NCBI RefSeq assembly: GCF_017168235.1 | Contig: NZ_JABFAO010000002.1 | Span: forward strand, 1-64,000 | Reading direction: 5' to 3' | Source: Rhodococcus sp. KRD197 | GTDB lineage: Bacteria > Actinomycetota > Actinomycetes > Mycobacteriales > Mycobacteriaceae | Length of the DNA: 64,000 nucleotides | Shown here: positions 49,585 through 57,724 of the stretch, one piece after another | Layout: each line of letters opens with the position of its first letter | Position numbering within the stretch: position 1 is the stretch's first letter | Notes under the pieces: model-generated | What the model was told of the DNA's origin: nothing | Seen by the model: the letters and a program-made list of their open reading frames with translations, nothing else | The model's database searches: none | Program-made: the position numbers and the translations under genes

Positions 49585-50474
49585 GCGTCACCGAGCAGCG
49601 AACAACCGTGGTCAACGAGGGAATGCGGCTCGCCGTGTTCGAAACCGGCAACCCCGAGGGCGAACCGATCGTCCTCGTTCACGGTTGGCCTGACACGCAC
49701 GAACTGTGGAGCCACATTGTTCCGCTGCTGGCCGAGAAGTTCCGCGTCATCAGCTACGACTCCCGCGGCGCCGGCGCCAGTACCGTCCCACAGGAACGCG
49801 CCGCGTACCGCCTGAGCAGCCTGGCCTCGGACTTCTACGCCGTGATCGACGCCGTCAGCCCCGACCGACCGGTCCACGTACTCGCCCACGATTGGGGCGC
49901 TGTGGAGGTGTGGGAGGCAGCCGGCGAGCCCCGCGCAGTGGATCGCATTCGCTCGTACACCTCCATCTCCGGACCAAATCTCGACCACCTCGGCAAATGG
50001 TCGAGGTCGCGCCTGAAGAAGCCGACGTGGACATCGATCAAGCAGGTCCTCGCGCAGACGCGTGCGTCCTGGTACACCGTGACGTTCCACATCCCCGGGC
50101 TGTCGACGCTGCGCATCAAACGTCAGTTCGCCAAGGGATGGCCGGCGTTTCTGGAGGAATTCTCCGACGTAGACCCCGCTCTCGTCACCCAGAACCCCAC
50201 CCTGTGGTCCGACGCCACCAACGGCACCAACCTGTACCGGGCCAACATCATCCCGCGGCTGATGAAGCCACGCGAGCGCTACATCGACATTCCGGTGCAG
50301 CTGATCGTCAACACCGAGGACGTCGCGGTACGCCCGTTCCACTACGAGGACACCGGCAAGTGGGTGAAGAATCTGACGCGCAACGACATCCCCGCCGGCC
50401 ACTGGTCACCGATCTCGCATGCAGCCGAGATCGCCGAGCTCACCGAGAAATACATCGACAGTACGACCACGTGA
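49581..50474 (+). CDS. EphD-like epoxide hydrolase, alpha/beta-hydrolase part only
   Basis: 297 residues. Oxyanion loop VHGWPDTHELW, nucleophile Asp104 in LAHDWGAVEVW (the HDWG motif of epoxide hydrolases and haloalkane dehalogenases), and the His in IPAGHWSPISH. The sequence matches the N-terminal half of mycobacterial EphD, which also carries a C-terminal short-chain dehydrogenase; here the second domain is absent. ATG at 49581; a TTG at 49572 is in frame. No strong ribosome-binding site, so possibly leaderless. Confidence 0.85.
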   Translation: MSVTEQRTTVVNEGMRLAVFETGNPEGEPIVLVHGWPDTHELWSHIVPLLAEKFRVISYDSRGAGASTVPQERAAYRLSSLASDFYAVIDAVSPDRPVHVLAHDWGAVEVWEAAGEPRAVDRIRSYTSISGPNLDHLGKWSRSRLKKPTWTSIKQVLAQTRASWYTVTFHIPGLSTLRIKRQFAKGWPAFLEEFSDVDPALVTQNPTLWSDATNGTNLYRANIIPRLMKPRERYIDIPVQLIVNTEDVAVRPFHYEDTGKWVKNLTRNDIPAGHWSPISHAAEIAELTEKYIDSTTT

Positions 50475-50600
50475 GATCAGAGCACGGAAGCGCAAATTTC
50501 AGCTTCGTCGACTAAGATTTCCCGTAGGTTTGGAAAGAAGCCCGCCGTGCGTCGACTCGACACACGACAATCCGGGACAGCCCATTGTGGGAGACCCGTT

Positions 50601-50657
50601 GTGACCACCCTTGACCTTGTCAACACTGACCTCGTCGCTACCGGTTTCGCCGAATGA
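50601..50657 (+). CDS. Possible 18-residue peptide translationally coupled to the ANTAR gene
   Basis: GTG at 50601 to TGA at 50655-50657 encodes MTTLDLVNTDLVATGFAE. A GGGAG lies about 8 bases before the GTG, while the next gene has no ribosome-binding site of its own. The stop overlaps its ATG (ATGA), so ribosomes would pass from one to the other. It may be a coupling leader rather than a functional peptide. The rest of the 179 bp gap (50475-50653) shows nothing else clear. Confidence 0.45.
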   Translation: MTTLDLVNTDLVATGFAE

Positions 50658-51382
50658 CGGAGTCATTCGAAGTTCAGCGCCTGGTGGGATCCGTGCACGC
50701 AGTTTCGGACGACACCGAGTCGGAGATGCACCGTCTGGACTACCTCGTCGACCGACTTGTTGCCTCGGCCGCGCCTGCGGTGACGTTCACTTCTCTTGCC
50801 GAGGCATGTGTGCCGCTGCTCGGACCGCGGTGCATCGTCGATCTCGTCGAAGATTCAGGGGTCGCGTACAGCATCGAGCGCCCGCGCGGCTCGATGAGTA
50901 AATTGCCCGGTGAGCGCGGCGGGGCGGACCGGTGCACGGTGAGCGCCGCGGCGACGATCCCTTCTTCGACCCTCGCAGCCGCAGGTGGCTCCGGCTACTA
51001 CGCGCAGGTGAGCAGTTTCTGCCCGGTGGATCGAACTCCGACGGAGGAGCGAGAGTACCTCCTGCAACACCTCGTCGATTCCGCCGTCGAGTTGGTACGC
51101 CGTGAACGCATCCAAGCAGCTCTCGACGCCGAGCACGCAGTGTCCGCGCAATTGCGTCAGGCCCTCCAGGGCAGCCGCGACATCGGGATGGCCATCGGGA
51201 TCACGATGAATGCGTCACACCTCACCAGCGATCAGGCCTTCGAGGTGTTGTCGAGGGCCAGCCAGGACACCAATCGCAAACTCCGCGACATCGCGACCGA
51301 ACTCGTGCGCACCGGGGTGCTGCCCCACGTGGCCTCGGCCCCCGGCCTTGCCGTTCACGCGGCAGGCAGCGATTACCGATGA
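50654..51382 (+). CDS. ANTAR-domain RNA-binding regulator (first of four)
   Basis: 242 residues. The C-terminal three-helix ANTAR domain is at about 170-225 (QLRQALQGSRDIGMAIG, then SDQAFEVLSRASQDTNRKL). The N-terminal ~160 residues look like a GAF-like or degenerate sensor domain with several Cys (CVPLLGPRC, CTVSAA, FCPVD). ANTAR proteins bind dual-hairpin RNA and control antitermination. The start overlaps a small upstream ORF and the stop overlaps the next gene as ATGA. Confidence 0.85.
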   Translation: MTESFEVQRLVGSVHAVSDDTESEMHRLDYLVDRLVASAAPAVTFTSLAEACVPLLGPRCIVDLVEDSGVAYSIERPRGSMSKLPGERGGADRCTVSAAATIPSSTLAAAGGSGYYAQVSSFCPVDRTPTEEREYLLQHLVDSAVELVRRERIQAALDAEHAVSAQLRQALQGSRDIGMAIGITMNASHLTSDQAFEVLSRASQDTNRKLRDIATELVRTGVLPHVASAPGLAVHAAGSDYR

Positions 51383-52212
51383 GCCGACCACCGATGACCC
51401 GACCACCGATGACCGGACCACCGATGACCCGTAATGTCGACCCCGTGGGGGATGAGTTCGACGAAGTGGCGATTCGTGGGCTGGCCGACGAACAGGACGT
51501 CGATCTCCGCGAAAGCCTGGCCGCGCTCTCGCAGTTGTCCATGGGCCACGACGGTCTCGCGTCGATGCTCGTGCATGTTGCAGAGTTCGCAGTTCGGGCG
51601 ATACCCGGCGCCGATGGTGTCGGGGTCATGGTGGTGCACGACGACCGCCCCGACACTGTGGTTGCCAGCGCCGAGTTCGTGCGTTCGGTCGATGCGATCC
51701 AGTACGGCCTCGGCGAGGGTCCCTGCATCGAGGCCGCGGCGGACGCGAAGACGGTAGTCTCTGGTTCCTTGGGGGATGACCGGAGATGGCCTCGGTTCGG
51801 TGTGTCCGCAAGCAAGCTCGGTGTCCACAGCGTCCTGTCGCTACCGCTCCTGACTTCGAACGGTGTGATCGGAGCGCTCAACGTCTATGCCTACCAGGCA
51901 GAAACCTTCGATGAGCGCGCTGTGACGTTGGGTGAGTGGTACGCGCTCCCGGCCGCGATCTCGGTACAGAACGCCCAGAAACTCGATCATGCGCGACGCG
52001 TGACCGGGCAATTGGAAGCCGCGCTGACAAGCCGGGCGGTCATCGACCGCGCCGTCGGGATCGTGATGAGCCGCAGCGGATGCACCCCGGAAGAAGGCTT
52101 CGACGCGCTGCGCGCGATAAGCCAGAAGGAGAACCGGAAGTTGTCCGTGGTCGCGGTCCGCGTCATCGACGAGGCTGTGCGCCGCGCTCGTGCCCGGCGC
52201 ACCGAGCACTGA
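51379..52212 (+). CDS. GAF-ANTAR regulator (second of four)
   Basis: 277 residues. GAF domain about 45-190 (AIPGADGVGVMVVHDD, YGLGEGPCIEAAA, RRWPRFG, GVHSVLSLPLL), then ANTAR at about 215-270 (ALTSRAVIDRAVGIVM, then GCTPEEGFDALRAISQ). The N terminus encodes RPPMT repeats from near-identical 15 bp units (51385-51429), each with an in-frame ATG, so the true start may be any of four. Coupled to the previous gene by ATGA. Confidence 0.92.
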   Translation: MSRPPMTRPPMTGPPMTRNVDPVGDEFDEVAIRGLADEQDVDLRESLAALSQLSMGHDGLASMLVHVAEFAVRAIPGADGVGVMVVHDDRPDTVVASAEFVRSVDAIQYGLGEGPCIEAAADAKTVVSGSLGDDRRWPRFGVSASKLGVHSVLSLPLLTSNGVIGALNVYAYQAETFDERAVTLGEWYALPAAISVQNAQKLDHARRVTGQLEAALTSRAVIDRAVGIVMSRSGCTPEEGFDALRAISQKENRKLSVVAVRVIDEAVRRARARRTEH

Positions 52213-52242
52213 GGAACAACGCCACCGACGACCGAGATCCAG

Positions 52243-53001
52243 TCACACCTGGTTCTCACCCAGAACTCCGGCGACGCTCGCGAGAACGGTTCGAGCATCC
52301 AACTCCCGCTGTACGAGGTCATCCGTCACCTTGGACAGCGCCATCTCGTGATCGCGGGCGTATCGCCGCAACACCGCAAACGCTTGATCCATGTCCAGGT
52401 TGCCGACCTGAGCGAGGAGGCCCTTGGCCTGTTCGAGGCTGGCGCGGTTACGTAATGTCGAGCTGAGCTGACTACCGATCGCTCTCGCGTCGGGCATCGT
52501 CGGTCCATTGACGAGTGCGATGCTGGCGACGTGGGCGAGGGCCTGCGCGAGTTCGAGGTCTTCGTCATTGAGTGCACCGGACTGCGATCCGAACAATCCG
52601 AGAGTGCCCAGTGCCGTCTTCCGCAACCGCATGGGTACTGCATGCACGGAGGCGAACCCGGCTGACGTGGCGACCTCGACGAATTGCGGCCACCTCGTCC
52701 GATGCTCCTCGAGATCGGCGACGCTGATCGGCTGCCCGGTGTGGAAGCAGTCCAGGCAGGGGCCTTGCTCGCGCTGAAGTTGAAAGACCTCGAGCAATCG
52801 CGTTGTCTCCGAGGAGGCTGCGACGACATGCAGAACCTCGCGTTCGTCGGCCAACAGTAGACCTGCCGAGGCGATGTCGAGTAGCTGTGCACATTCGCTG
52901 GTCAACCCGCTCAGCAGTTCGATGACATCGAACTCACCGACCAGACTGTTGGCCAAGCGCACAAAGGCTTCGGTAACGCCGTGTTCGCGGTTGTTGTTCA
53001 T
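52243..53001 (-). CDS. GAF-ANTAR regulator (third of four)
   Basis: 252 residues. GAF domain about 15-165 (LLADEREVLHVVAASSE, REQGPCLDCFHTG, TRWPQFV, FASVHAVPMRLR, LGTLGLFG), ANTAR at about 190-240 (TLRNRASLEQAKGLLAQ, then LDMDQAFAVLRRYARDH). Start overlaps the stop of the next gene upstream (ATGA). It converges on the second ANTAR gene with 30 bp between the stops. Confidence 0.92.
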   Translation of the reverse strand: MNNNREHGVTEAFVRLANSLVGEFDVIELLSGLTSECAQLLDIASAGLLLADEREVLHVVAASSETTRLLEVFQLQREQGPCLDCFHTGQPISVADLEEHRTRWPQFVEVATSAGFASVHAVPMRLRKTALGTLGLFGSQSGALNDEDLELAQALAHVASIALVNGPTMPDARAIGSQLSSTLRNRASLEQAKGLLAQVGNLDMDQAFAVLRRYARDHEMALSKVTDDLVQRELDARTVLASVAGVLGENQV

Positions 53002-53786
53002 CCGATACTTCCCAAATTGTTCCCGGCGGCGGGGTGGTCGTCGGGGGTCAGTACGAGCCGACGTTCGACGATGTCCCATGCGACCTCGCTGGCGGTCTGC
53101 CCGGCAAGATATGCGTGCGCGCGCAGACGGGCGAGTGCCTCGACCGGACCGATATCGAGCTGTCCGATGATCATTCCCGTCGCTTGATACACCTCGACTC
53201 GTTCGAGGGAGGCAAGCTGCTCCCAACCGTCTCCGCCTTCGCTCGCGGCATTCCAGTCGAGATCCGAGGTCATCAGGTCCAGCAATGGCAGCGCAGCGAG
53301 TTCGGCTGCCCACATGCCCGCGTTCAATACAGTCTCCGACAGCGGCCCAGGGCTGGCGCGATAGAGATCGAGGACCCCGACGTGCACGGCCGCGATCGCG
53401 GTCGGAAGCGCGAAGACCGCCTGCACTCCCTCGTCGAGCACGGCAGGAGTGAATGCCGGCCACCGTCGCTCACCGGGATCGGCCAGGTCCGGCACCAGAA
53501 CAGGCGCACCGGTGGCGACCGCATCCAGGCATGGACCTTCACCGAACGTGAACTGAAACTCGTCCAAGCGCCTGCTGAATTCACCACTCGATCCGAACGT
53601 CCCGCGGGTTTCTCCATCGTGAATCACCGAGATCGCCGCACCATCGACGGGCAGCAGATCCACGCACGCCACACACAAGCGGTCGGCGGCGGATAGTCCT
53701 TGTCCGCCGCTCGCCATGGCCGACGCCAGATCCTCGCGCAACCGCGACTCCGCGGTCACTGCGGTGCCGCCGCGAAAGACAGGCAT
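52998..53786 (-). CDS. GAF-ANTAR regulator (fourth of four)
   Basis: 262 residues. GAF-like domain about 30-170 (VDLLPVDGAAISVIHDG, FTFGEGPCLDAVATG, RRWPAFT, VQAVFALPTA), ANTAR-like C terminus at about 190-245 (LERVEVYQATGMIIGQ, then GPVEALARLRAHAYLAG). First gene of the minus-strand ANTAR pair, coupled to the next by ATGA. FTFGEGPCLDA is shared among the four proteins, suggesting duplication. Confidence 0.9.
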   Translation of the reverse strand: MPVFRGGTAVTAESRLREDLASAMASGGQGLSAADRLCVACVDLLPVDGAAISVIHDGETRGTFGSSGEFSRRLDEFQFTFGEGPCLDAVATGAPVLVPDLADPGERRWPAFTPAVLDEGVQAVFALPTAIAAVHVGVLDLYRASPGPLSETVLNAGMWAAELAALPLLDLMTSDLDWNAASEGGDGWEQLASLERVEVYQATGMIIGQLDIGPVEALARLRAHAYLAGQTASEVAWDIVERRLVLTPDDHPAAGNNLGSIG

Positions 53787-53843
53787 ACGCTCATACCGAT
53801 CAACCCTAGCCGCCCGGATGCTTCGTTGGTGGGCAGCTACTGA

Positions 53844-55115
53844 TCAGCGCAGCATCTCCCGCAGGGTCGTCGAGGTGTATTCGCGTCGGAACGCCCCGCG
53901 CTGCTGCAGGATCGGCACGATGTGGTCGACGAACTCGGTGAGGCTCTCCGGATACAACGGAGGCATCAGATTGAATCCGTCGGCCGCGCTGCGGCGCACC
54001 CATTCCTCGATCTCGTCGGCGATCGACTCCGGGGTCCCGATCATCGTCGCGTGCCCGCCACCGGCGGCGAGGGTACCCAGCAGTTCGCGCACGGTCGGGG
54101 AGTCCTTGTCGATGATCCGCAGGATCGTCTCGTATCGACCGTGCGGACCGGTGAACTCCTCCAGCGGTGGCAACGGTGGCACCGGTGCGTCGAGTTCCCA
54201 CTCGCTGCAGTCCTGTTCGACGAACATCCCGAGCTGACGTAGCGACTGTGCCACCGGGAGCAGCGCATCCAACTCGGCCTTCTTGGCTCGGGCCTCGGCC
54301 ATAGTCGACCCGACGTAGGTCACCAGACCGGGCATGATGCCCACCGTCGCCGATTCCCGTCCGGCTCTGTCTATCCGTGCTTTGACATCCCTGTAGTAGC
54401 TCGCGCCGGACTCGATGTCGTACGCCACCGCGTAGATCGCCTCGGCGTATCGCGCTGCCAGATCTCGTCCCGGTCCCGACGCGCCTGCCTGAAACAGCAC
54501 CGGCCGCCCCTGCGGTGACCGCGGCACCGTCAATGGGCCGTCGACCCGAAAGTGCTTGCCCACGTGATCGATCGAGTGAACCGCATTGGGATCGGCGTAC
54601 ATGCCTTCTCGGTCGAGCACGAGCGCGCCCGCATCCCAGCTGTCCCACAGCGCGAGCGCGACGTCGACGAACTCCTCGGCCCGCGCGTATCGCTCCTCGC
54701 GAGAGGGGATCTCGTCGAATCCGTGATTGCGGGCCTCGGCGTCGAACATCGAGGTGACGACGTTCCATCCGGCTCGTCCGCCACTGATGTGATCGAGCGA
54801 GGCGAGCAACCGGGCGGCGTGAAACGGCGTGTAGAACGTGGTGGACACCGTGGTGACCAACCCGATGTGGGAGGTCGCTCGTGCCATGGCCGTCAGCGCC
54901 GTGATCGGTTCGAGGAACCAGGTTCCGGCACCGGCCGGATCGCGCACCGAGTGCCCGTCCGCGAAGAACACCGCATCGAACTTGCCTCGCTCGGCGGTAC
55001 GCGCGAGCTCGGAGTAGTAGCCGATGTCGCCGAGGTCCTCGACGCGGGAGCGCGGGTGGCGCCAGGCGGCACTGTGGTGTCCGCAGCCGAACAGAAAAGC
55101 GTTGAGATGCAGCAT
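53844..55115 (-). CDS. NtaA/SnaA/DszA-type FMN-dependent monooxygenase
   Basis: 423 residues, a long luciferase-like monooxygenase. Family segments: HLNAFLFGCGHHSAAWRHP, FDAVFFADG, TALTAMARATSHIGLVTTVSTTFYTPFHAARLLASLDHISGGRAGWNVVTS (split here across the barrel core), NHGFDEIPSREERYARA, and the FMN-loop RPVLFQAGASGPGRDLAAR. These enzymes need reduced FMN from a separate reductase and oxidise N- or S-containing compounds. It starts 3 bp after the SDR gene, and both lie behind a TPP riboswitch. So the substrate may be thiamine, a thiamine fragment or a breakdown product; inferred. Confidence 0.9.
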   Translation of the reverse strand: MLHLNAFLFGCGHHSAAWRHPRSRVEDLGDIGYYSELARTAERGKFDAVFFADGHSVRDPAGAGTWFLEPITALTAMARATSHIGLVTTVSTTFYTPFHAARLLASLDHISGGRAGWNVVTSMFDAEARNHGFDEIPSREERYARAEEFVDVALALWDSWDAGALVLDREGMYADPNAVHSIDHVGKHFRVDGPLTVPRSPQGRPVLFQAGASGPGRDLAARYAEAIYAVAYDIESGASYYRDVKARIDRAGRESATVGIMPGLVTYVGSTMAEARAKKAELDALLPVAQSLRQLGMFVEQDCSEWELDAPVPPLPPLEEFTGPHGRYETILRIIDKDSPTVRELLGTLAAGGGHATMIGTPESIADEIEEWVRRSAADGFNLMPPLYPESLTEFVDHIVPILQQRGAFRREYTSTTLREMLR

Positions 55116-55118
55116 GAT

Positions 55119-55874
55119 CTAGTCCTTGACCAAGCCGCCGTCGACGACGAGGTTCTGTCCGGTCACCGATCGCGACCAGGGTGAGGCGAAGAAGAGCAGG
55201 GCGTCGGCGAACTCCTCCGGCGTCACCACGCGTTGCAGCGGGGTCGACGCTGCGATGAGGTCGAATACAGCTTTCGGTGTCGCGGAGCTGGCGTCGGTGG
55301 TGCGCAGGAGGCCACCGGAAACCATGTTGACGGTGATGCCGTCGGCCCCGAGGTCGGCGGCGAGCGTACGAGTCAGCGACAGCAGCGCCGCCTTCGAGGC
55401 CGTGTAGTCGTGGTAGGGAACGACGGGGTTCTGGAAGAGGTTCGTGCCGACGTTGACGATGCGGCCGAATCCGATGGAGCGCATTCCGCCGAGGGCGCGC
55501 TGGGTGGTGGTGAGTGCGCCGCGGACCGCTCCCTGGAACTGGGCGTCGAACTCCTCCCAGGTGATGGTGTCAGCGGTGCTACGAGCGTCACCGTTGAAGG
55601 AGAAATCGGCGAGAGCGTTGTTGACGACCGTGGTGACGGGCTTTCCGAAGTGCTGCTGCGCTGCGGTGAACATCGTCTCGACCTGGTCGGCCTGCGTCAC
55701 GTCCGCCGCCACGGCGAGGCCGCCGATCTCTGCAGCGAGCCGTTCGGCGGACTGAACACTGCGACGGTAGTTGACCACGACATCGGCACCCTGGGCGGCG
55801 AATGCCCGTGCAATCGCGGACCCGAGTCCCCGCCCAGCGCCGGTAACCAGAACAGTCTGCTCGCTCAGTTTCAT
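55119..55874 (-). CDS. Short-chain dehydrogenase/reductase (FabG-like), first gene after TPP riboswitch
   Basis: 251 residues. VTGAGRGLGSAIA cofactor loop, DVTQADQ, VVNNALADF in place of NNAG, and the active-site Tyr-Lys in YTASKAALL; the usual Ser position lies in IVNVGTNLF, which is not a Ser, so the classical Ser may be replaced. The ATG at 55874 has GAGAGG 7 bases upstream; an ATG at 55880 is in frame. It precedes the flavin monooxygenase by 3 bp. Confidence 0.85.
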   Translation of the reverse strand: MKLSEQTVLVTGAGRGLGSAIARAFAAQGADVVVNYRRSVQSAERLAAEIGGLAVAADVTQADQVETMFTAAQQHFGKPVTTVVNNALADFSFNGDARSTADTITWEEFDAQFQGAVRGALTTTQRALGGMRSIGFGRIVNVGTNLFQNPVVPYHDYTASKAALLSLTRTLAADLGADGITVNMVSGGLLRTTDASSATPKAVFDLIAASTPLQRVVTPEEFADALLFFASPWSRSVTGQNLVVDGGLVKD

Positions 55875-55916
55875 ACACATGCCTCTCGCTCGTTGGCCGT
55901 CCAACGCGAAAGACAA

Positions 55917-55933
55917 TGCACCCCATGGGTGCA
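55917..55933 (-). terminator. Hairpin after the TPP aptamer (expression platform)
   Basis: TGCACCC/GGGTGCA arms around a 3-base loop, immediately after the aptamer's last base and 43 bp before the SDR ATG. On the minus strand it is followed by TTGTCTTTC, a weak T-run. It may terminate transcription, or control access to the ribosome-binding site, when TPP binds. Confidence 0.6.
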
Positions 55934-56014
55934 GACATCCCTACGCTGGTGTTGACCAGATCAGGTTCGACGGGTGTGTTCTCAGCCGCTTCATGAAAAG
56001 CGGCACCCCGTGTC
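55934..56014 (-). promoter_or_regulatory. TPP riboswitch (THI element)
   Basis: On the minus strand: GACA, then CGGGGTGCC, a variable P3 stem (GCCGCTTTTCATGAAGCGGC), then CTGAGA, ACACACCCG, GAACCTGATCTGG, the loop TCAA, CACCAGCGTAGGGA and TGTC. These are the conserved parts of the TPP aptamer, in order, with P1 formed by GACA/TGTC. P3 is short. It lies upstream of the SDR-monooxygenase operon. High thiamine pyrophosphate would switch the operon off. Confidence 0.95.
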
Positions 56015-56087
56015 AACGACGAGTGTACCTATCGGGCTCTGTACCTCTATCTAGCGCTAGCAGTAGAGATGGATATAGGCTCCTACG

Positions 56088-56390
56088 ATGCGCGAGCGAG
56101 AGTACGTCGAATACTGGTTGGACGAGAACGTCGTGCTCGTCCTCGACAACCGCATCGTCGAAATCTTCGACGCGACACAGCAGACCGTCTCGGGCCGACC
56201 CCGCTGGCACGTCGCGCACATCGGAGTCGACGCGAAGCCCCGTGGCGGCGGACTACGCGTCAAGATCGGTGCACGGTTGTCCGACGGCTCGATCTCGTAC
56301 CTCGGAGGTCAAGCGGTGTTCGACGTGCCGCAGGACAAGGTCCCGCACGTGCTGGCGTTCTTCGACCGCGCGAAGCAAGCCAGAGGCTGA
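56088..56390 (+). CDS. Small conserved protein, unknown function
   Basis: 100 residues, alpha/beta, starting MREREYVEYWLDENVVLVLD. No recognised motif; basic loops (KPRGGGLRVK) and a C-terminal helix (HVLAFFDRAKQ). Divergent from the TPP-riboswitch operon; the gap holds a CTAGCGCTAG palindrome at 56051-56060 and a TATAGG -10-like element before the ATG. It ends 24 bp from the convergent GH13 gene. Confidence 0.65.
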   Translation: MREREYVEYWLDENVVLVLDNRIVEIFDATQQTVSGRPRWHVAHIGVDAKPRGGGLRVKIGARLSDGSISYLGGQAVFDVPQDKVPHVLAFFDRAKQARG

Positions 56391-56413
56391 CCCTCGATCC
56401 GGTTGCCGGGCAG

Positions 56414-57724
56414 CTACTTCCTACCGAAGACAGCCCAGCCGTGCGGCGGCACGGTGACGCGGCCACCCTCGACGGTCGCTTGACCAGCCAGTACGTCGCC
56501 GCCGAGCGAGTAATCGATGGGGTCGTCACCGAGATCGAGCACGACGTGGACATGATCGTCACCGGCGTAGGCGCGGTACACCAACGCGGTATTGGTCAGC
56601 TCGAGAGTCTCGGTGCGTGCGTAGTGCAGCCAGGGATTGCGCCTGCGTAGACCGATCAACTCCTGATGCAGGTGATACGTCGGCCACCCCTCCGGTGCGA
56701 GTTCCTCCTTGGTCATGGGGAACTCGGGACGAACGTCGTCGTCGCCACCGACGCGCTCCTCCTTGACACCACGGAAGCCCTGCTCGTCGCCGTAGTAGAT
56801 CATCGGGGTGCCCCCGGTGGTGAAGAGAACGACCAGTGCGTGCGCGTGGTGCCGTTCGTCGGCGATGGTGCTCGCGATGCGGTTGACGTCGTGATTGCCG
56901 ACGAATGTGGCGGGCACGAACGTCTCCAGCCAGTCGTTGTGCCGACCCAGTGCGTGGGAGAGTTCGAAGAAGTTCGCCTCCGAGATAGCGCTCCATGTCG
57001 CTTTCCACAGCTCGTACTGCGTCACCGAGTCCACCGTGCTGTGCTGAACGAACTGCGCGTAGTCGCCATGGATGACTTCACCGAGAAAATATGCCTCGGG
57101 ATGCTGCTGCCGCACACGGGGGATCACCGAGGCCCAGAACTCCGTCGGCACAGCGTATGCCGCGTCCAGACGCCACCCGTCGGCACCGCGGCCCAGCCAA
57201 TGCGACATGACGTCGGCGACGTACTGCTGGACATCGGCATTGCCGTGGTTCAGCGTCACGAGGTGCTCGTGTCCCTCGAAGCTTCGATGCGTGGGGCGCT
57301 CGCCCGAGAAGTCCAGATGGAACCACTGTGCCGCGTCCGAACCGGGGCCTGATTCCAGCGCCTGTCGGTACTTCGAGAATCCTTGCGCCACATGGTTGAA
57401 GACACCGTCGAGCATGATCTTCAGTCCGCGGCCGTGAGCGGCCTCGACGAGGGTATCGAAGTCTGCGTCGGTACCGAGCCGCGTATCGATATGAAGGTAG
57501 TCGACGGTTTCGTATCCATGCCCCTCCGAGGCGAAGATCGGCCCCAGCGCGATCCCCGAGGCTCCGAGTTCGACTGCGTAGTCCAGCCATTCGACGACCT
57601 TGAGCAGTCGATGCTCCTCCGCCAGTGATGTTCCGTCCCAATCATGGACAGGTGCCCCGGCGAAACCGAGCGGGTAGACATGCCACCAGATCGAGTGGGC
57701 GACCCAGGATGGAGTTGCGCTCAT
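56414..57724 (-). CDS. Glycoside hydrolase family 13 enzyme
   Basis: 436 residues. Catalytic triad of GH13: nucleophile Asp187 (GWRLDAAY), acid Glu216 (FLGEVIHG), stabiliser Asp279 (FVGNHDVNR); the first conserved region is IMLDGVFNHVA. IYYGDEQGFRG follows, and a short C-terminal beta domain ends the protein. It is compact for an alpha-amylase, with no signal peptide, so cytoplasmic. Substrate probably alpha-glucans or trehalose-related sugars. The start overlaps the stop of the FMN oxidase gene as ATGA. Confidence 0.9.
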   Translation of the reverse strand: MSATPSWVAHSIWWHVYPLGFAGAPVHDWDGTSLAEEHRLLKVVEWLDYAVELGASGIALGPIFASEGHGYETVDYLHIDTRLGTDADFDTLVEAAHGRGLKIMLDGVFNHVAQGFSKYRQALESGPGSDAAQWFHLDFSGERPTHRSFEGHEHLVTLNHGNADVQQYVADVMSHWLGRGADGWRLDAAYAVPTEFWASVIPRVRQQHPEAYFLGEVIHGDYAQFVQHSTVDSVTQYELWKATWSAISEANFFELSHALGRHNDWLETFVPATFVGNHDVNRIASTIADERHHAHALVVLFTTGGTPMIYYGDEQGFRGVKEERVGGDDDVRPEFPMTKEELAPEGWPTYHLHQELIGLRRRNPWLHYARTETLELTNTALVYRAYAGDDHVHVVLDLGDDPIDYSLGGDVLAGQATVEGGRVTVPPHGWAVFGRK

